Source: Cytophagales bacterium (lineage in GTDB: Bacteria; Bacteroidota; Bacteroidia; Cytophagales; Amoebophilaceae). From it: a DNA stretch of 38,855 nt. The notes beneath the pieces are model-generated. The model ran no database searches. It was given only the letters and a program-made list of their open reading frames with translations, and was not told where the DNA came from. Where the stretch lies: assembly GCA_020629455.1 (NCBI GenBank), contig JAHDDH010000006.1:1-38855 (forward strand), written 5' to 3'. The position numbers and the translations under genes were made by a program. Of this stretch, positions 26,892 to 35,308 are shown one piece after another (within the stretch, counting starts at the first letter, position 1; every line of letters starts with the position of its first letter).

Positions 26892-27680
26892 TTACTGTTG
26901 GATATTGACTTTTAATATTTTTTTATTTTTGGCCCTAGGTTTAAGTATTTTTCTTGGATTATTTTTTGTTTTTGTAACAAGTTCTTTTTCTTGTTTACGT
27001 AGATCAAGCCCCTTTTGTATGTATGTTGACATAGTTTGTGTGATCAAACGTACGGCACTAATCTTATCATCATTGCTAGGGATAGGATAGTCAACGGATT
27101 CAGGATTAGTGTTGGTATCTACTATACCAAATACAGGAATGCCTAATTTTTTTGCCTCTAATACGGCAATTGTTTCACGCTTAGCATCTACCAAAAATAA
27201 TGCTCCTGGCAGACGGTTCATATGTGTGATCCCTTTAAAAATACGGTCTAGTTTTTCCTTTTCTCTGGCCAATGATAATTTTTCCCTTCTAGCATAATTT
27301 TGTAAAAGTTTTTTATCTCTAAAAATTTTGTCGAGATACACTAATTTTTTTATAGAACTTTGTACTGTGATGAAATTTGTGAGCATACCTCCTAGCCATC
27401 TTTCAGTTACATAAGGCATCATGACCTTTTGTGCTTCTACTTCTACTGTTTTAGCGATTTCTTTTTTTGTGGCTACAAACAATATTTTTTTTCCTTTGGC
27501 CACCATTGTTTGTATAGCTTCTCCTGCTTGATGAATACACTGTAATGTAGTATTGACATCAATAATATGTGTATTATATTTTTTTGTAAAAATAAATGGT
27601 TCCATATTTGGATGCCATCTGCGTGTCAGATGACCAAAATGTGCACCAGATTTGATCAATGTTTCTTGATTAAGTGTCAT
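26892..27680 (-). CDS. rpsB: 30S ribosomal protein uS2
   Basis: The 262-residue protein begins with GAHFGHLTRRWHPNMEPFI near 12-30 and has ERWLGGMLTNF near 92 and PGALFLVDAKRE near 158, all typical of uS2. The C-terminal 40 residues form a basic tail that is longer than in enteric bacteria, as is usual in Bacteroidota. It sits between rpsI (54 bases) and tsf (56 bases). Confidence 0.97.
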   Translation of the reverse strand: MTLNQETLIKSGAHFGHLTRRWHPNMEPFIFTKKYNTHIIDVNTTLQCIHQAGEAIQTMVAKGKKILFVATKKEIAKTVEVEAQKVMMPYVTERWLGGMLTNFITVQSSIKKLVYLDKIFRDKKLLQNYARREKLSLAREKEKLDRIFKGITHMNRLPGALFLVDAKRETIAVLEAKKLGIPVFGIVDTNTNPESVDYPIPSNDDKISAVRLITQTMSTYIQKGLDLRKQEKELVTKTKNNPRKILKPRAKNKKILKVNIQQ

Positions 27681-27734
27681 ATATTTTATAATAGCTTTTT
27701 TAGGAAGGATTAAATATTTGGAATATATAGATCA

Positions 27735-28127
27735 TTATCGCTTACTGAACTGAAATCTTTTTCTTGCTTTGCTTCTACCATATTTTTTTCTTTCTACTTT
27801 TCTTGTATCTCGGGTAAGCATTTTATGTGGTTTAAAAGGAATACGGTATTCTTCGTTAACTTTACACAATGCTCTTGCAATGCCTAACTGGATTGCTTCT
27901 GCTTGCCCTTTAACACCACCCCCATGTACATTGACGGAAATATCATATTTTTTTTCTGTCTTTGTTAAAAATAAAGGCTGTTTAATAGTTGCTATAAAAC
28001 ATGTGAGCTGGACGTACTCTTCTATTTTTTTTTTATTGATTTTAATATTTCCTTCTTTTTTTGCAGGAGTAAGTTTAATTCTTGCAATAGCTGTTTTTCT
28101 TTTACCAACAGTTTGGATAGTTTCCAT
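27735..28127 (-). CDS. rpsI: 30S ribosomal protein uS9
   Basis: The protein has 130 residues with GKRKTAIARIKL at 8-19, VHGGGVKGQAEAI near 68-80 and the C-terminal GRSKARKRFQFSKR that reaches the P-site tRNA; the final Ser-Lys-Arg is intact. It follows rplM by 11 bases, the universal order. Confidence 0.97.
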   Translation of the reverse strand: METIQTVGKRKTAIARIKLTPAKKEGNIKINKKKIEEYVQLTCFIATIKQPLFLTKTEKKYDISVNVHGGGVKGQAEAIQLGIARALCKVNEEYRIPFKPHKMLTRDTRKVERKKYGRSKARKRFQFSKR

Positions 28128-28138
28128 ACAATATTTTT

Positions 28139-28585
28139 TTAGTTGAGAACAATAGTTTTGGGTTTTTGAGCTACATGTGGATGATGATTACCAGTGTATA
28201 CATATAGATGATGAAAAATTTTACGCCCTAACCTATTTTTAGGTAACATTCCTTTGACTGCTTTTTCAATCACACGTGTAGGATGTTTGGCTTGTAAATC
28301 TTTTGCAAGGATTGTCTTTTGACCTCCAGGATGTCCACTATGAGATATGTAAGATTTTTTTTTCCATTTATTGCCTGTTAAGTGTATTTTTTCAGCATTC
28401 AAAACAACAACATAATCTCCACAATCCACATGGGGTGTATAGGAAGGTTTATTTTTACCTTTCAACATCATTGATATCTGACTGGCAATACGGCCTAATG
28501 TCTGATTTTCTGCATCTACCAATGTCCAATCTTTTTTTACACTTTTTTTATTGGCAGCAAGAGTTTTATAACTAATCGAATCCAC
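28139..28585 (-). CDS. rplM: 50S ribosomal protein uL13
   Basis: A 148-residue uL13. The start is GTG at 28585: DSISYKTLAANK directly after it is the conserved N-terminus in Bacteroidota. LGRIASQIS near 30-38, GDYVVVLNAEKIHLTG near 56-71 and the KGMLPKNRLGR block near 111-121 are diagnostic. The bases before the GTG (AAAAACTCAAAACC) show no Shine-Dalgarno motif. First gene of the rplM-rpsI-rpsB-tsf-gldD operon. Confidence 0.97.
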   Translation of the reverse strand: MDSISYKTLAANKKSVKKDWTLVDAENQTLGRIASQISMMLKGKNKPSYTPHVDCGDYVVVLNAEKIHLTGNKWKKKSYISHSGHPGGQKTILAKDLQAKHPTRVIEKAVKGMLPKNRLGRKIFHHLYVYTGNHHPHVAQKPKTIVLN

Positions 28586-28684
28586 GGTTTTGAGTTTTTT
28601 GTTAAGAAAAAATCTAAAAATAAAATTTTTATGTATGAGAACCTAATCTATTATAACACCAGTACAAACAATACTCGTTCCACA

Positions 28685-29917
28685 TTAAACTAAAATAGTC
28701 ATGGGATTTTCTAAAAAATTTTGAAGGGTTTTCAAAAATAAGGCCCCCATACTTCCATCCACTACACGATGATCACAAGACAAAGTTAATTGCATACAAT
28801 AGGCTATTTTTATTTGATTTTCTATAACCATCGGTAACTGATGTATACAACCAATAGCCAATATACAAGCAGCAGGAGGATTGATAATAGCTGTAAAACT
28901 ATCTATACCAAACATGCCTAAATTTGAAATCGTAAAAGTAGCACCCTCCCAAGCATTTGACTTGAGTTGTTTGGCTTTAGCTTTTTGGACAAATGCTTTG
29001 ATTTCAGATGATATTTTTGTCAATGTTTTTTTTTCTACAGACCTCACAACAGGCACTAAAAGACCATCTTCAATGGCTACTGCAATCCCAATGTGTGCTG
29101 TATGGTATTGTCTAATTGTATCGCCTAGCCAAGTAGCATTAATCTCTGGATGTTTTTGCAATGCTTTGGCGGTAGCTTTTACAATAATATCGTTGATGGA
29201 TATTTTATTGCTCTGATCAGTGCTATTATTAATTTCTTTACGCATTGTCAATACTTTTTCCATATTGACAGTACAATTAATAGTAAAATGAGGAATCGTT
29301 TGTTTACTTTGAGTAAGACGCTGGGCAATGACCTTACGCATCGTAGAGACAGAAATCTCCTGATAGGTTAAACATTTTTCTTCTTGCACATCAAATGATG
29401 AAAATTGATCATCTTGTTGTAAAAAATGATCTATATCTCTTTTAACGATTCTACCATCTTTGCCAGTACCTTTGATATCATGTAATGTACATCCTTTTTC
29501 TTTAGCTATTTTCTTAGCTAGTGGAGAAGCTTTGAGGCGTTTAGATGGACTTGTAGGGCCATCATTTTTTTGTACAAAACTGTTTTGTACAGATGATAAA
29601 TCATCTCTCGACGATAAACTAACTGGTGTAACTTCTGAAGCAGATGTTTCCGCTTTTAAAATGGTAGATACATCTGTTGTTTCATCTCCTATAATCGCAA
29701 GTATGCTATTGACAGGAACTGATGCATCTTTTGGCACACCAATATAAAGCAAAATACCCCCTTCATAAGCTTCTAACTCCATCGTGGCTTTATCTGTTTC
29801 AACTTCCGCCAAAATATCTCCCACTTGGATATGATCACCCTCTTTTTTTAACCAAGAAGCAATCACGCCTTCTTGCATGGTGTCACTCATTTTGGGCATG
29901 CGCACGATAGTAGCCAT
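28685..29917 (-). CDS. Dihydrolipoamide acetyltransferase (E2) of pyruvate dehydrogenase
   Basis: Core acyltransferase of a 2-oxoacid dehydrogenase complex, most likely pyruvate dehydrogenase. It has 410 residues: one lipoyl domain (about 1-80) with the lipoylated Lys43 in VETDKATME, a flexible Ser-rich linker, an E3/E1-binding domain (about 122-160, SPLAKKIAKEKGCTLHDIKG), and the catalytic domain ending with the active-site His in LSCDHRVVDGSMGA. The single lipoyl domain and short linkers are normal for Bacteroidota. E1 and E3 are not adjacent, so the complex genes are scattered. Divergent from the lipocalin gene. Confidence 0.92.
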   Translation of the reverse strand: MATIVRMPKMSDTMQEGVIASWLKKEGDHIQVGDILAEVETDKATMELEAYEGGILLYIGVPKDASVPVNSILAIIGDETTDVSTILKAETSASEVTPVSLSSRDDLSSVQNSFVQKNDGPTSPSKRLKASPLAKKIAKEKGCTLHDIKGTGKDGRIVKRDIDHFLQQDDQFSSFDVQEEKCLTYQEISVSTMRKVIAQRLTQSKQTIPHFTINCTVNMEKVLTMRKEINNSTDQSNKISINDIIVKATAKALQKHPEINATWLGDTIRQYHTAHIGIAVAIEDGLLVPVVRSVEKKTLTKISSEIKAFVQKAKAKQLKSNAWEGATFTISNLGMFGIDSFTAIINPPAACILAIGCIHQLPMVIENQIKIAYCMQLTLSCDHRVVDGSMGALFLKTLQNFLENPMTILV

Positions 29918-30109
29918 ATTTTTTTAGGTTGTAGATTGAAGAGAGTTTGATGATGTTTGATTAAAGCTTTTAATATATATCTTTTTTGTCTAATCAACTA
30001 AATTTAAATAAATTGAAAAAACAAAACACAAATCCGACTCTTTTTTTCTCCAAAAACCCTTTATTATCGTATCTTCCCATCTCAAAATCAAAAATTGTCT
30101 ATCAAGTTT

Positions 30110-30652
30110 ATGCGTTTATTTTTCTTTGCTAATTGCCTGACATTTTTTTTAGTTTTTAACGCTTTGGCCAATCAACAAAAAACCTTTGATATAACAAGAT
30201 ATATGGGGCAATGGTATGAAATTGCTCGTAAGCCCAATCGTTTTGAAAAAGGAGACTTTGGCTTTGCATTTTATCAGTCAATCACAGAGAAAACATTTGC
30301 TATTAAAAACCAAGAAACAAGAAAGGGCTATATCATTCATCAAGTAAACGGCAAAGGACAAATCACTAAAAAGCCAGGAAAATTCCTGATTCAGTTTTCC
30401 AATAATTTTTTTCAAAAATTCTTCAAAGCAAAATATGAGGTCATCGCTACAGATTATGATCACTATGCCATTGTATACAGCAAGACAAAGTATCTATTTT
30501 TTTTTGATGTGGTATTGGCATGGATCCTTTGCCGTGAACCATGTCCTACAGAGGCACAAAAAAAAATATGGTTTGCACAACTAAAAAACTTAACAGGTAT
30601 TGAAAGAGATGCCATGTATGAACCTCAACAATCATCAAAATATCCATCATAG
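30110..30652 (+). CDS. Lipocalin family protein (Blc-like)
   Basis: A secreted beta-barrel protein of 180 residues. I chose ATG at 30110, directly before the signal peptide (cleavage probably after NALA); an upstream TTG at 30095 adds five residues. The lipocalin motif DITRYMGQWYEIARKPNRFE follows immediately, and later YEVIATDYDHYAIVYS and LCREPCP match the Blc subfamily. Bacterial Blc proteins bind lysophospholipids or fatty acids at the envelope. Many are lipoproteins, but no lipobox Cys is seen here, so it is probably free in the periplasm. It precedes actE by 65 bases. Confidence 0.87.
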   Translation: MRLFFFANCLTFFLVFNALANQQKTFDITRYMGQWYEIARKPNRFEKGDFGFAFYQSITEKTFAIKNQETRKGYIIHQVNGKGQITKKPGKFLIQFSNNFFQKFFKAKYEVIATDYDHYAIVYSKTKYLFFFDVVLAWILCREPCPTEAQKKIWFAQLKNLTGIERDAMYEPQQSSKYPS

Positions 30653-30717
30653 CTACTGTTGGTATTCACCAATATTACGCTCTAAAAAAGTATCTTCAAT
30701 AGTTTTCCCCTTTAGAC

Positions 30718-31353
30718 ATGTATACCATACGTCTTTTGTTAATTATCTTATTAACGTTTGGGCTTGGCCTTTTGCAAATGATTAAATCAAAAATACAAGC
30801 ACATAAAAATCAAACTGGCTGGGAGTATGCTCCTCAAATGTATCATAGTGTAGCATATGAAGCATTATCTCAAATTACTGATAGCACAGCAGGCAAATGG
30901 CTTTCCAACCGATCAGATCATAAAGGAGAATTTTACAACAGCAATATTTATAATCCTCATCGCATGAATATGCGTACACCTCCCCTCAATACTGTCCCAA
31001 GAAACCAAAACAATACATTGCCTTATCGTATATCCAAACATGATTTTGCACAAGCACAAAATATATATAATCCATTCAGTCAAAACAATCACATTTTACA
31101 ACAAGGAAAAATACTTTATCACACATTTTGTGCGCATTGTCATGGAAAAAATGGCCAAGGAGATGGTAGTGTAGGAAAAATACTCAAAGGAGTACCCGCC
31201 TATAACAAAGGCCGAACAAAAACTTTAAACGAAGGACATATTTTTCATGTCATCACACATGGCTACGGCAGAATGAGTGCTCATGCTTCACAAATTTCAA
31301 TAGCAGAAAGATGGAAGATTGTGCAATATGTACAACATCTACAAAAGGCATAA
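30718..31353 (+). CDS. actE: ActE, monoheme cytochrome c subunit of alternative complex III
   Basis: A membrane-anchored cytochrome c of the quinol oxidoreductase (ACIII) that replaces bc1 in many Bacteroidota. It has 211 residues. TGWEYAPQMYHSVAYE at about 33-48 is a strong ActE signature. The heme site CAHCH has Cys138, Cys141 and His142; the Met ligand is likely in GYGRMSAHA. ActE is usually a lipoprotein, but residues 1-23 contain no cysteine, so this one would be held by an uncleaved helix. actF follows, overlapping nothing essential. The other act genes are not next to it. Confidence 0.9.
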   Translation: MYTIRLLLIILLTFGLGLLQMIKSKIQAHKNQTGWEYAPQMYHSVAYEALSQITDSTAGKWLSNRSDHKGEFYNSNIYNPHRMNMRTPPLNTVPRNQNNTLPYRISKHDFAQAQNIYNPFSQNNHILQQGKILYHTFCAHCHGKNGQGDGSVGKILKGVPAYNKGRTKTLNEGHIFHVITHGYGRMSAHASQISIAERWKIVQYVQHLQKA

Positions 31354-31421
31354 AAGCATCAGAAGCATCCAAAAAAATATTTTCAAATTTTATTCTTACA
31401 CATAGGGCACCAATAAAAACT

Positions 31422-32618
31422 ATGCACAATAATTTTATATACCATCATAACACAAAAAAAAAACTGCTTATACTATTGAGTATAGGAGCTATAGCCATAC
31501 TATGCCATAAAAAAACCATTGCTTTACACATTGAGCACCTTTGGACACATCTTTGGATCAGTCATGTTTATTTTATGGGTATTGCTCTGATCGGTGTTTT
31601 TTTCTTCGCATTACAATATGCAACACAAGCAGGATGGGCTGTTGGAATACAACGCATTCCTGAAACTTTTGGCTATTGGTTATGGGTAGGTGGTATCACA
31701 GGGTTATTGATTTTTATAGGAGGACATCATTCCATTTTTCATTGGACACATGATTATTTATACGATGTACAAGACATACGTTATGACCCTATCATTGCAG
31801 GAAAAAAAAGCTATTTAAACCTGCCGTTCTTTACATGCAGAACCATTATTTATAGTATACTTTGGATTGGTCTTTTTGTCAAAATGCGCCAACTTTCTAT
31901 ACAAGCAGATTTTGTGAAGGATAGGATCAAAATGTATCGAAAAATTAAAAAATATGCAATCATTTTTATTATATGCTTTGCAATTACTTCCTCTACCGTA
32001 GCATGGGATTGGATACTTTCAATTGATACACACTGGTTTAGCACACTATTTGGCTGGTATGTATTTGCTAGCTGGCTAGTGGCTGGATTATCGATGATTA
32101 CTTTCTGTGTGACACTGCTCAAAGAAAAAGGCTACTTAACTATTGTCAATACCAACCACTTGCATGATTTAGGAAAATATCTTTTTGCTTTTAGTATTTT
32201 TTGGGCATACCTTTGGTTTTCTCAATTTTTATTGATTTACTATGCCAATATTCCGGAAGAAACTATTTATTTTATAGAAAGAATGAAAGTCAGTCCCTAT
32301 CGTTTTTTATTTTTTTCTAATATTATCATCAATTTTTTATTCCCTTTTCTTGCTTTGATGAAACAAAATGCAAAAAAATATACAGCCTTTTTAAAAATTG
32401 TCTCATGCGTCCTTTTGATAGGACATTGGTTAGATTTTTACCTAATGATCTCTCCTAGCCTCTTAAAAGAAACAGGTGCTATCAATACCTTGTCTTTAGG
32501 TATTCCGATTATTTATTTTGTAGCTTTTTTACATCTATTTTTTAAACAACTAGCAAAAAAACCAATTATTCCTATCCAGCATCCTTTATTGCAAGAAAGT
32601 AAATACTATCATAATTAA
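31422..32618 (+). CDS. actF: ActF, quinol-oxidoreductase membrane subunit of alternative complex III
   Basis: I chose ATG at 31422, which leaves a 68-base space after actE and gives a 398-residue protein; a longer frame from 31311 would overlap actE. About ten membrane helices are visible. HWTHDYLYD, GKKSYLNLPFFTCRT and SSTVAWDWILSIDTHWFSTLFGWYVF are conserved in ActF and related NrfD-like subunits. It would sit in the inner membrane beside ActC. Downstream lies gene debris rather than cytochrome oxidase genes, unlike the usual act-cox layout. Confidence 0.88.
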   Translation: MHNNFIYHHNTKKKLLILLSIGAIAILCHKKTIALHIEHLWTHLWISHVYFMGIALIGVFFFALQYATQAGWAVGIQRIPETFGYWLWVGGITGLLIFIGGHHSIFHWTHDYLYDVQDIRYDPIIAGKKSYLNLPFFTCRTIIYSILWIGLFVKMRQLSIQADFVKDRIKMYRKIKKYAIIFIICFAITSSTVAWDWILSIDTHWFSTLFGWYVFASWLVAGLSMITFCVTLLKEKGYLTIVNTNHLHDLGKYLFAFSIFWAYLWFSQFLLIYYANIPEETIYFIERMKVSPYRFLFFSNIIINFLFPFLALMKQNAKKYTAFLKIVSCVLLIGHWLDFYLMISPSLLKETGAINTLSLGIPIIYFVAFLHLFFKQLAKKPIIPIQHPLLQESKYYHN

Positions 32619-32627
32619 AATTCTTCA

Positions 32628-33017
32628 TTATTCTTTCTTTTCTTTGTATAAGCTATGATCTTCATCCTCTATAAAGCTGTCATTTAAACAATCTGCTCCA
32701 GGGTAAAATCAAAAAAATAATTTTAATATTTTTTTATTTTCATATTTGTCGATGGAAAATTCCTTGAAAAATAACGCTATTTTTCTATCGTACTTATTCT
32801 TTTCCCCCCAAGAACACTTGGAAGTCTTTTAAATTTAATGATGTTTAAAAAATATAACAAGTCCTTTTCATAAACTTTTTTGTCAAAAATTTTTCGATAA
32901 AAAATGTAGTCTTTTTCTTAAAAACAAATTTTTTCAAAATCTCGATAAAAATCATAATTGTTAATTTTTAGTATTAGCACTCTTTTCCTTGAAGTTATCA
33001 GAAGTAGACTTTGAAGC
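32628..33017 (-). pseudogene. Decayed coding remnant downstream of actF
   Basis: Within the 682-base space 32619-33300 the minus strand carries protein-like pieces in shifting frames. Examples are ASKSTSDNFKEKSANTKN (33017-32964, then TAA), a middle piece containing KRLPSVLGGKRISTIEK (about 32835-32785), and a last piece GADCLNDSFIEDEDHSLYK (32699 on) that ends with TAA at 32630-32628. The switches of frame and internal stops mark a dead gene. I do not recognise the family. The rest of the gap (33018-33300) shows nothing I can support. Confidence 0.45.
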
Positions 33018-33300
33018 ATAGTAAAAAATGTACTTTTAAAATTTTCTTGAGGAGAAATTTATATTTCTACTATTTAATTTCCGTTCTAGAATTAACATAG
33101 AATATCTACTATAATTGTATTTTGATACACAATTTTTTAAACTAAAATCAGATTAAAATAGACCACATCAGTGATTAATCATTTTTTTAAACTTTGTATG
33201 TTGTTAATAAAGCAGATCAACATAATTTTTTGCTCTGTTTCAAATTTTTGCACAAGATTACATCATTTTTGAACTCTAAATATTAAAACAACATCAATAT

Positions 33301-34425
33301 TTATAACATCAAATCAGCAGTGATTTTATCAGCCCATAATTTTCCTTGATGTGTTAAACATAAAATATCATTCTTGACTGTTATAAAATTTTTATGTAAA
33401 AAAAAATCAATTATCTCTCCTTTTTCTTGATACAAATTATAACGATAAGTCTTTTGTAACCAAAGCAAATCACATCCTTCTATAATTCGTAAACGTGTGA
33501 GTATATACTCATTGATTAAATCTTGACGTGTCAATATTTCTTTTGTACAAGGAATTTTATTTTGTACAATACTTTGCATATAGCGATGATTATTTGACAC
33601 ATTGTATTGCCTAGATGACCCATTATAGGAATGGGCACTAGGACCAATCCCAAGATAAGGCGTTTGTAACCAATAATGACTGTTATGTTGAGAAGCAAAA
33701 CGGGGCTGGCAGAAATTAGAAATTTCATAATGCACATATCCTGCTGCTTTGCATGCCTGTGTTAGCATTTCAAAATACTGTACGCATAAATCATCTGGCA
33801 TCTTTGGCAACTTGCCTATTTTTTGCCAATGAGCAAATACTGTTTTAGGCTCTATAGTGAGCATATAAGCAGCAATATGCTCAGGCAATAACCGGAAGGC
33901 TTGTTGTAAATCATCAGCCCACATAGTTTTTGTTTGAGAAGGAATAGCATATATCAAATCGATGCTAATATTGTCAAAGCCTGCTTGACGTGCATCATCT
34001 ACACAACGTATGGCTGCTTGGGCATTATGTGCCCTGTGCATTTTTTGTAATAAAATATCTTGAAAAGATTGTATGCCAATACTCAATCGATTGATGCCTA
34101 TTTTTTTAAATGCTTGCAATTTTTCAAAATCTAAATCATCGGGATTGGCTTCTAAAGTAATTTCAAGATGCTTGGAAAGCATATAATACTTTGCTACTTC
34201 TTCTAGCAATTTATAAATGTCTTTTGGACTACATAAGGAAGGAGTACCCCCACCAAAATAAATAGTGGTAATACAATGCTTGGTAAGATAATGTTGCTGT
34301 AAAGATAATTCCCTTTGCATTGCCACCAGCATCTGTGAAAAATAACCATGCTGCGTGCTAAAATGAAAGTCACAATAATAACAGGCTTGCTTACAAAATG
34401 GAATGTGTATATAAATACCTGCCAT
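33301..34425 (-). CDS. hemW: HemW, radical SAM heme chaperone
   Basis: A 374-residue radical SAM protein related to HemN. The cluster motif CKQACYYC has Cys11, Cys15 and Cys18 in the CxxxCxxC order, followed by Phe as in HemW. YFGGGTPSLC, LEANPDDLD and GIQSFQD are the SAM-binding blocks. The HemN-type extra cysteine and N-terminal extension are absent, so it is a heme chaperone rather than coproporphyrinogen dehydrogenase. It probably loads heme into respiratory enzymes, consistent with the ActE cytochrome. Third gene of a mgtE-accD-hemW operon, 7 bases after accD. Confidence 0.9.
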   Translation of the reverse strand: MAGIYIHIPFCKQACYYCDFHFSTQHGYFSQMLVAMQRELSLQQHYLTKHCITTIYFGGGTPSLCSPKDIYKLLEEVAKYYMLSKHLEITLEANPDDLDFEKLQAFKKIGINRLSIGIQSFQDILLQKMHRAHNAQAAIRCVDDARQAGFDNISIDLIYAIPSQTKTMWADDLQQAFRLLPEHIAAYMLTIEPKTVFAHWQKIGKLPKMPDDLCVQYFEMLTQACKAAGYVHYEISNFCQPRFASQHNSHYWLQTPYLGIGPSAHSYNGSSRQYNVSNNHRYMQSIVQNKIPCTKEILTRQDLINEYILTRLRIIEGCDLLWLQKTYRYNLYQEKGEIIDFFLHKNFITVKNDILCLTHQGKLWADKITADLML

Positions 34426-34432
34426 AAATTTT

Positions 34433-35272
34433 TTATTGTAACATTTTCAAAAGGGTAGTAAGCTTAGTTTTCAAATACCTTCTATCTACAATAAAATCTA
34501 AAAATCCTTTTTCAAGTAAAAATTCAGATTTTTGAAAACCTTTGGGTAATTCACAGCCAATAGTTTCTTTGATCACCCGAGGACCTGCAAAGCCAATCAA
34601 GGCATCTGGCTCTGCTATATTAAAATCACCTAGCATAGCAAAAGAGGCTGTAACCCCTCCTGTAGTAGGATCTGTCATTAAAGAAATGTAAGGAATTTTG
34701 GCTTGAGATAATAACAAAAGCTTAGCAGCTGTTTTGGCCATCTGCATCAAAGAAAAACTTCCTTCCATCATACGAGCTCCTCCTGATTTGGAAATGATAA
34801 GTAAAGGCATTTGTTTTTGCAAACAAAAATCAACTGCTTTAGCTATTTTTTCTCCTACCACAGTGCCCATCGATCCGCCTATAAAAGAAAAATCCATGCA
34901 AGCAATCATAATATCCAAACCATTCATCTTACCATGAGCTGTACGAATGGCTTCTTGTAGGCCTGTTTTTTTCTTCGCTAAGGCTAAACGGCTACTATAT
35001 GTTTTTTTGTCGGTAAAATGCAGTAGGTCTTTGGCAGCACATGTATCATGAATAGCCGTATAGGTATTCATATCAAAAAGTATTTTGAAATACTCCTGAG
35101 ACCCTATACGCATATGATAACCATCTTCAGGGCATACATAGGCATTGTCGATAATATCTTTGATATATACAATATTTCCTTTAGGAGTTTTATAAAAAAG
35201 ACCATCTGGCACATTTTTTTTATTTTTTGTGTCTGTAAGAATGCCTTTTTTTTGTCTGAGAAACCAAGCCAT
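34433..35272 (-). CDS. accD: Acetyl-CoA carboxylase carboxyltransferase subunit beta
   Basis: Moves the carboxyl group from biotin to acetyl-CoA, starting fatty acid synthesis with AccA. It has 279 residues and begins MAWFLRQKKGI as in Cytophagales. The carboxylase core has DFSFIGGSMGTVVGEKI, ISKSGGARMMEG and DPTTGGVTASFAMLGD. The four-Cys zinc ribbon of the enteric enzyme is not present: the first CxxC is TPKG and the second is CPED. Related Bacteroidota proteins show similar loss, as far as I recall. It lies 36 bases after mgtE. Confidence 0.94.
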   Translation of the reverse strand: MAWFLRQKKGILTDTKNKKNVPDGLFYKTPKGNIVYIKDIIDNAYVCPEDGYHMRIGSQEYFKILFDMNTYTAIHDTCAAKDLLHFTDKKTYSSRLALAKKKTGLQEAIRTAHGKMNGLDIMIACMDFSFIGGSMGTVVGEKIAKAVDFCLQKQMPLLIISKSGGARMMEGSFSLMQMAKTAAKLLLLSQAKIPYISLMTDPTTGGVTASFAMLGDFNIAEPDALIGFAGPRVIKETIGCELPKGFQKSEFLLEKGFLDFIVDRRYLKTKLTTLLKMLQ

Positions 35273-35308
35273 AGTAAAATGAAAATTAAAAATTCACTAT
35301 CGTGAACA

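Noticed and set aside
33018-33300. Small hairpin around ATTGTGTATCAAAATACAAT and a possible terminator or repeat
   Set aside because: The stem is short, bulged and A-T only, which is common by chance here.
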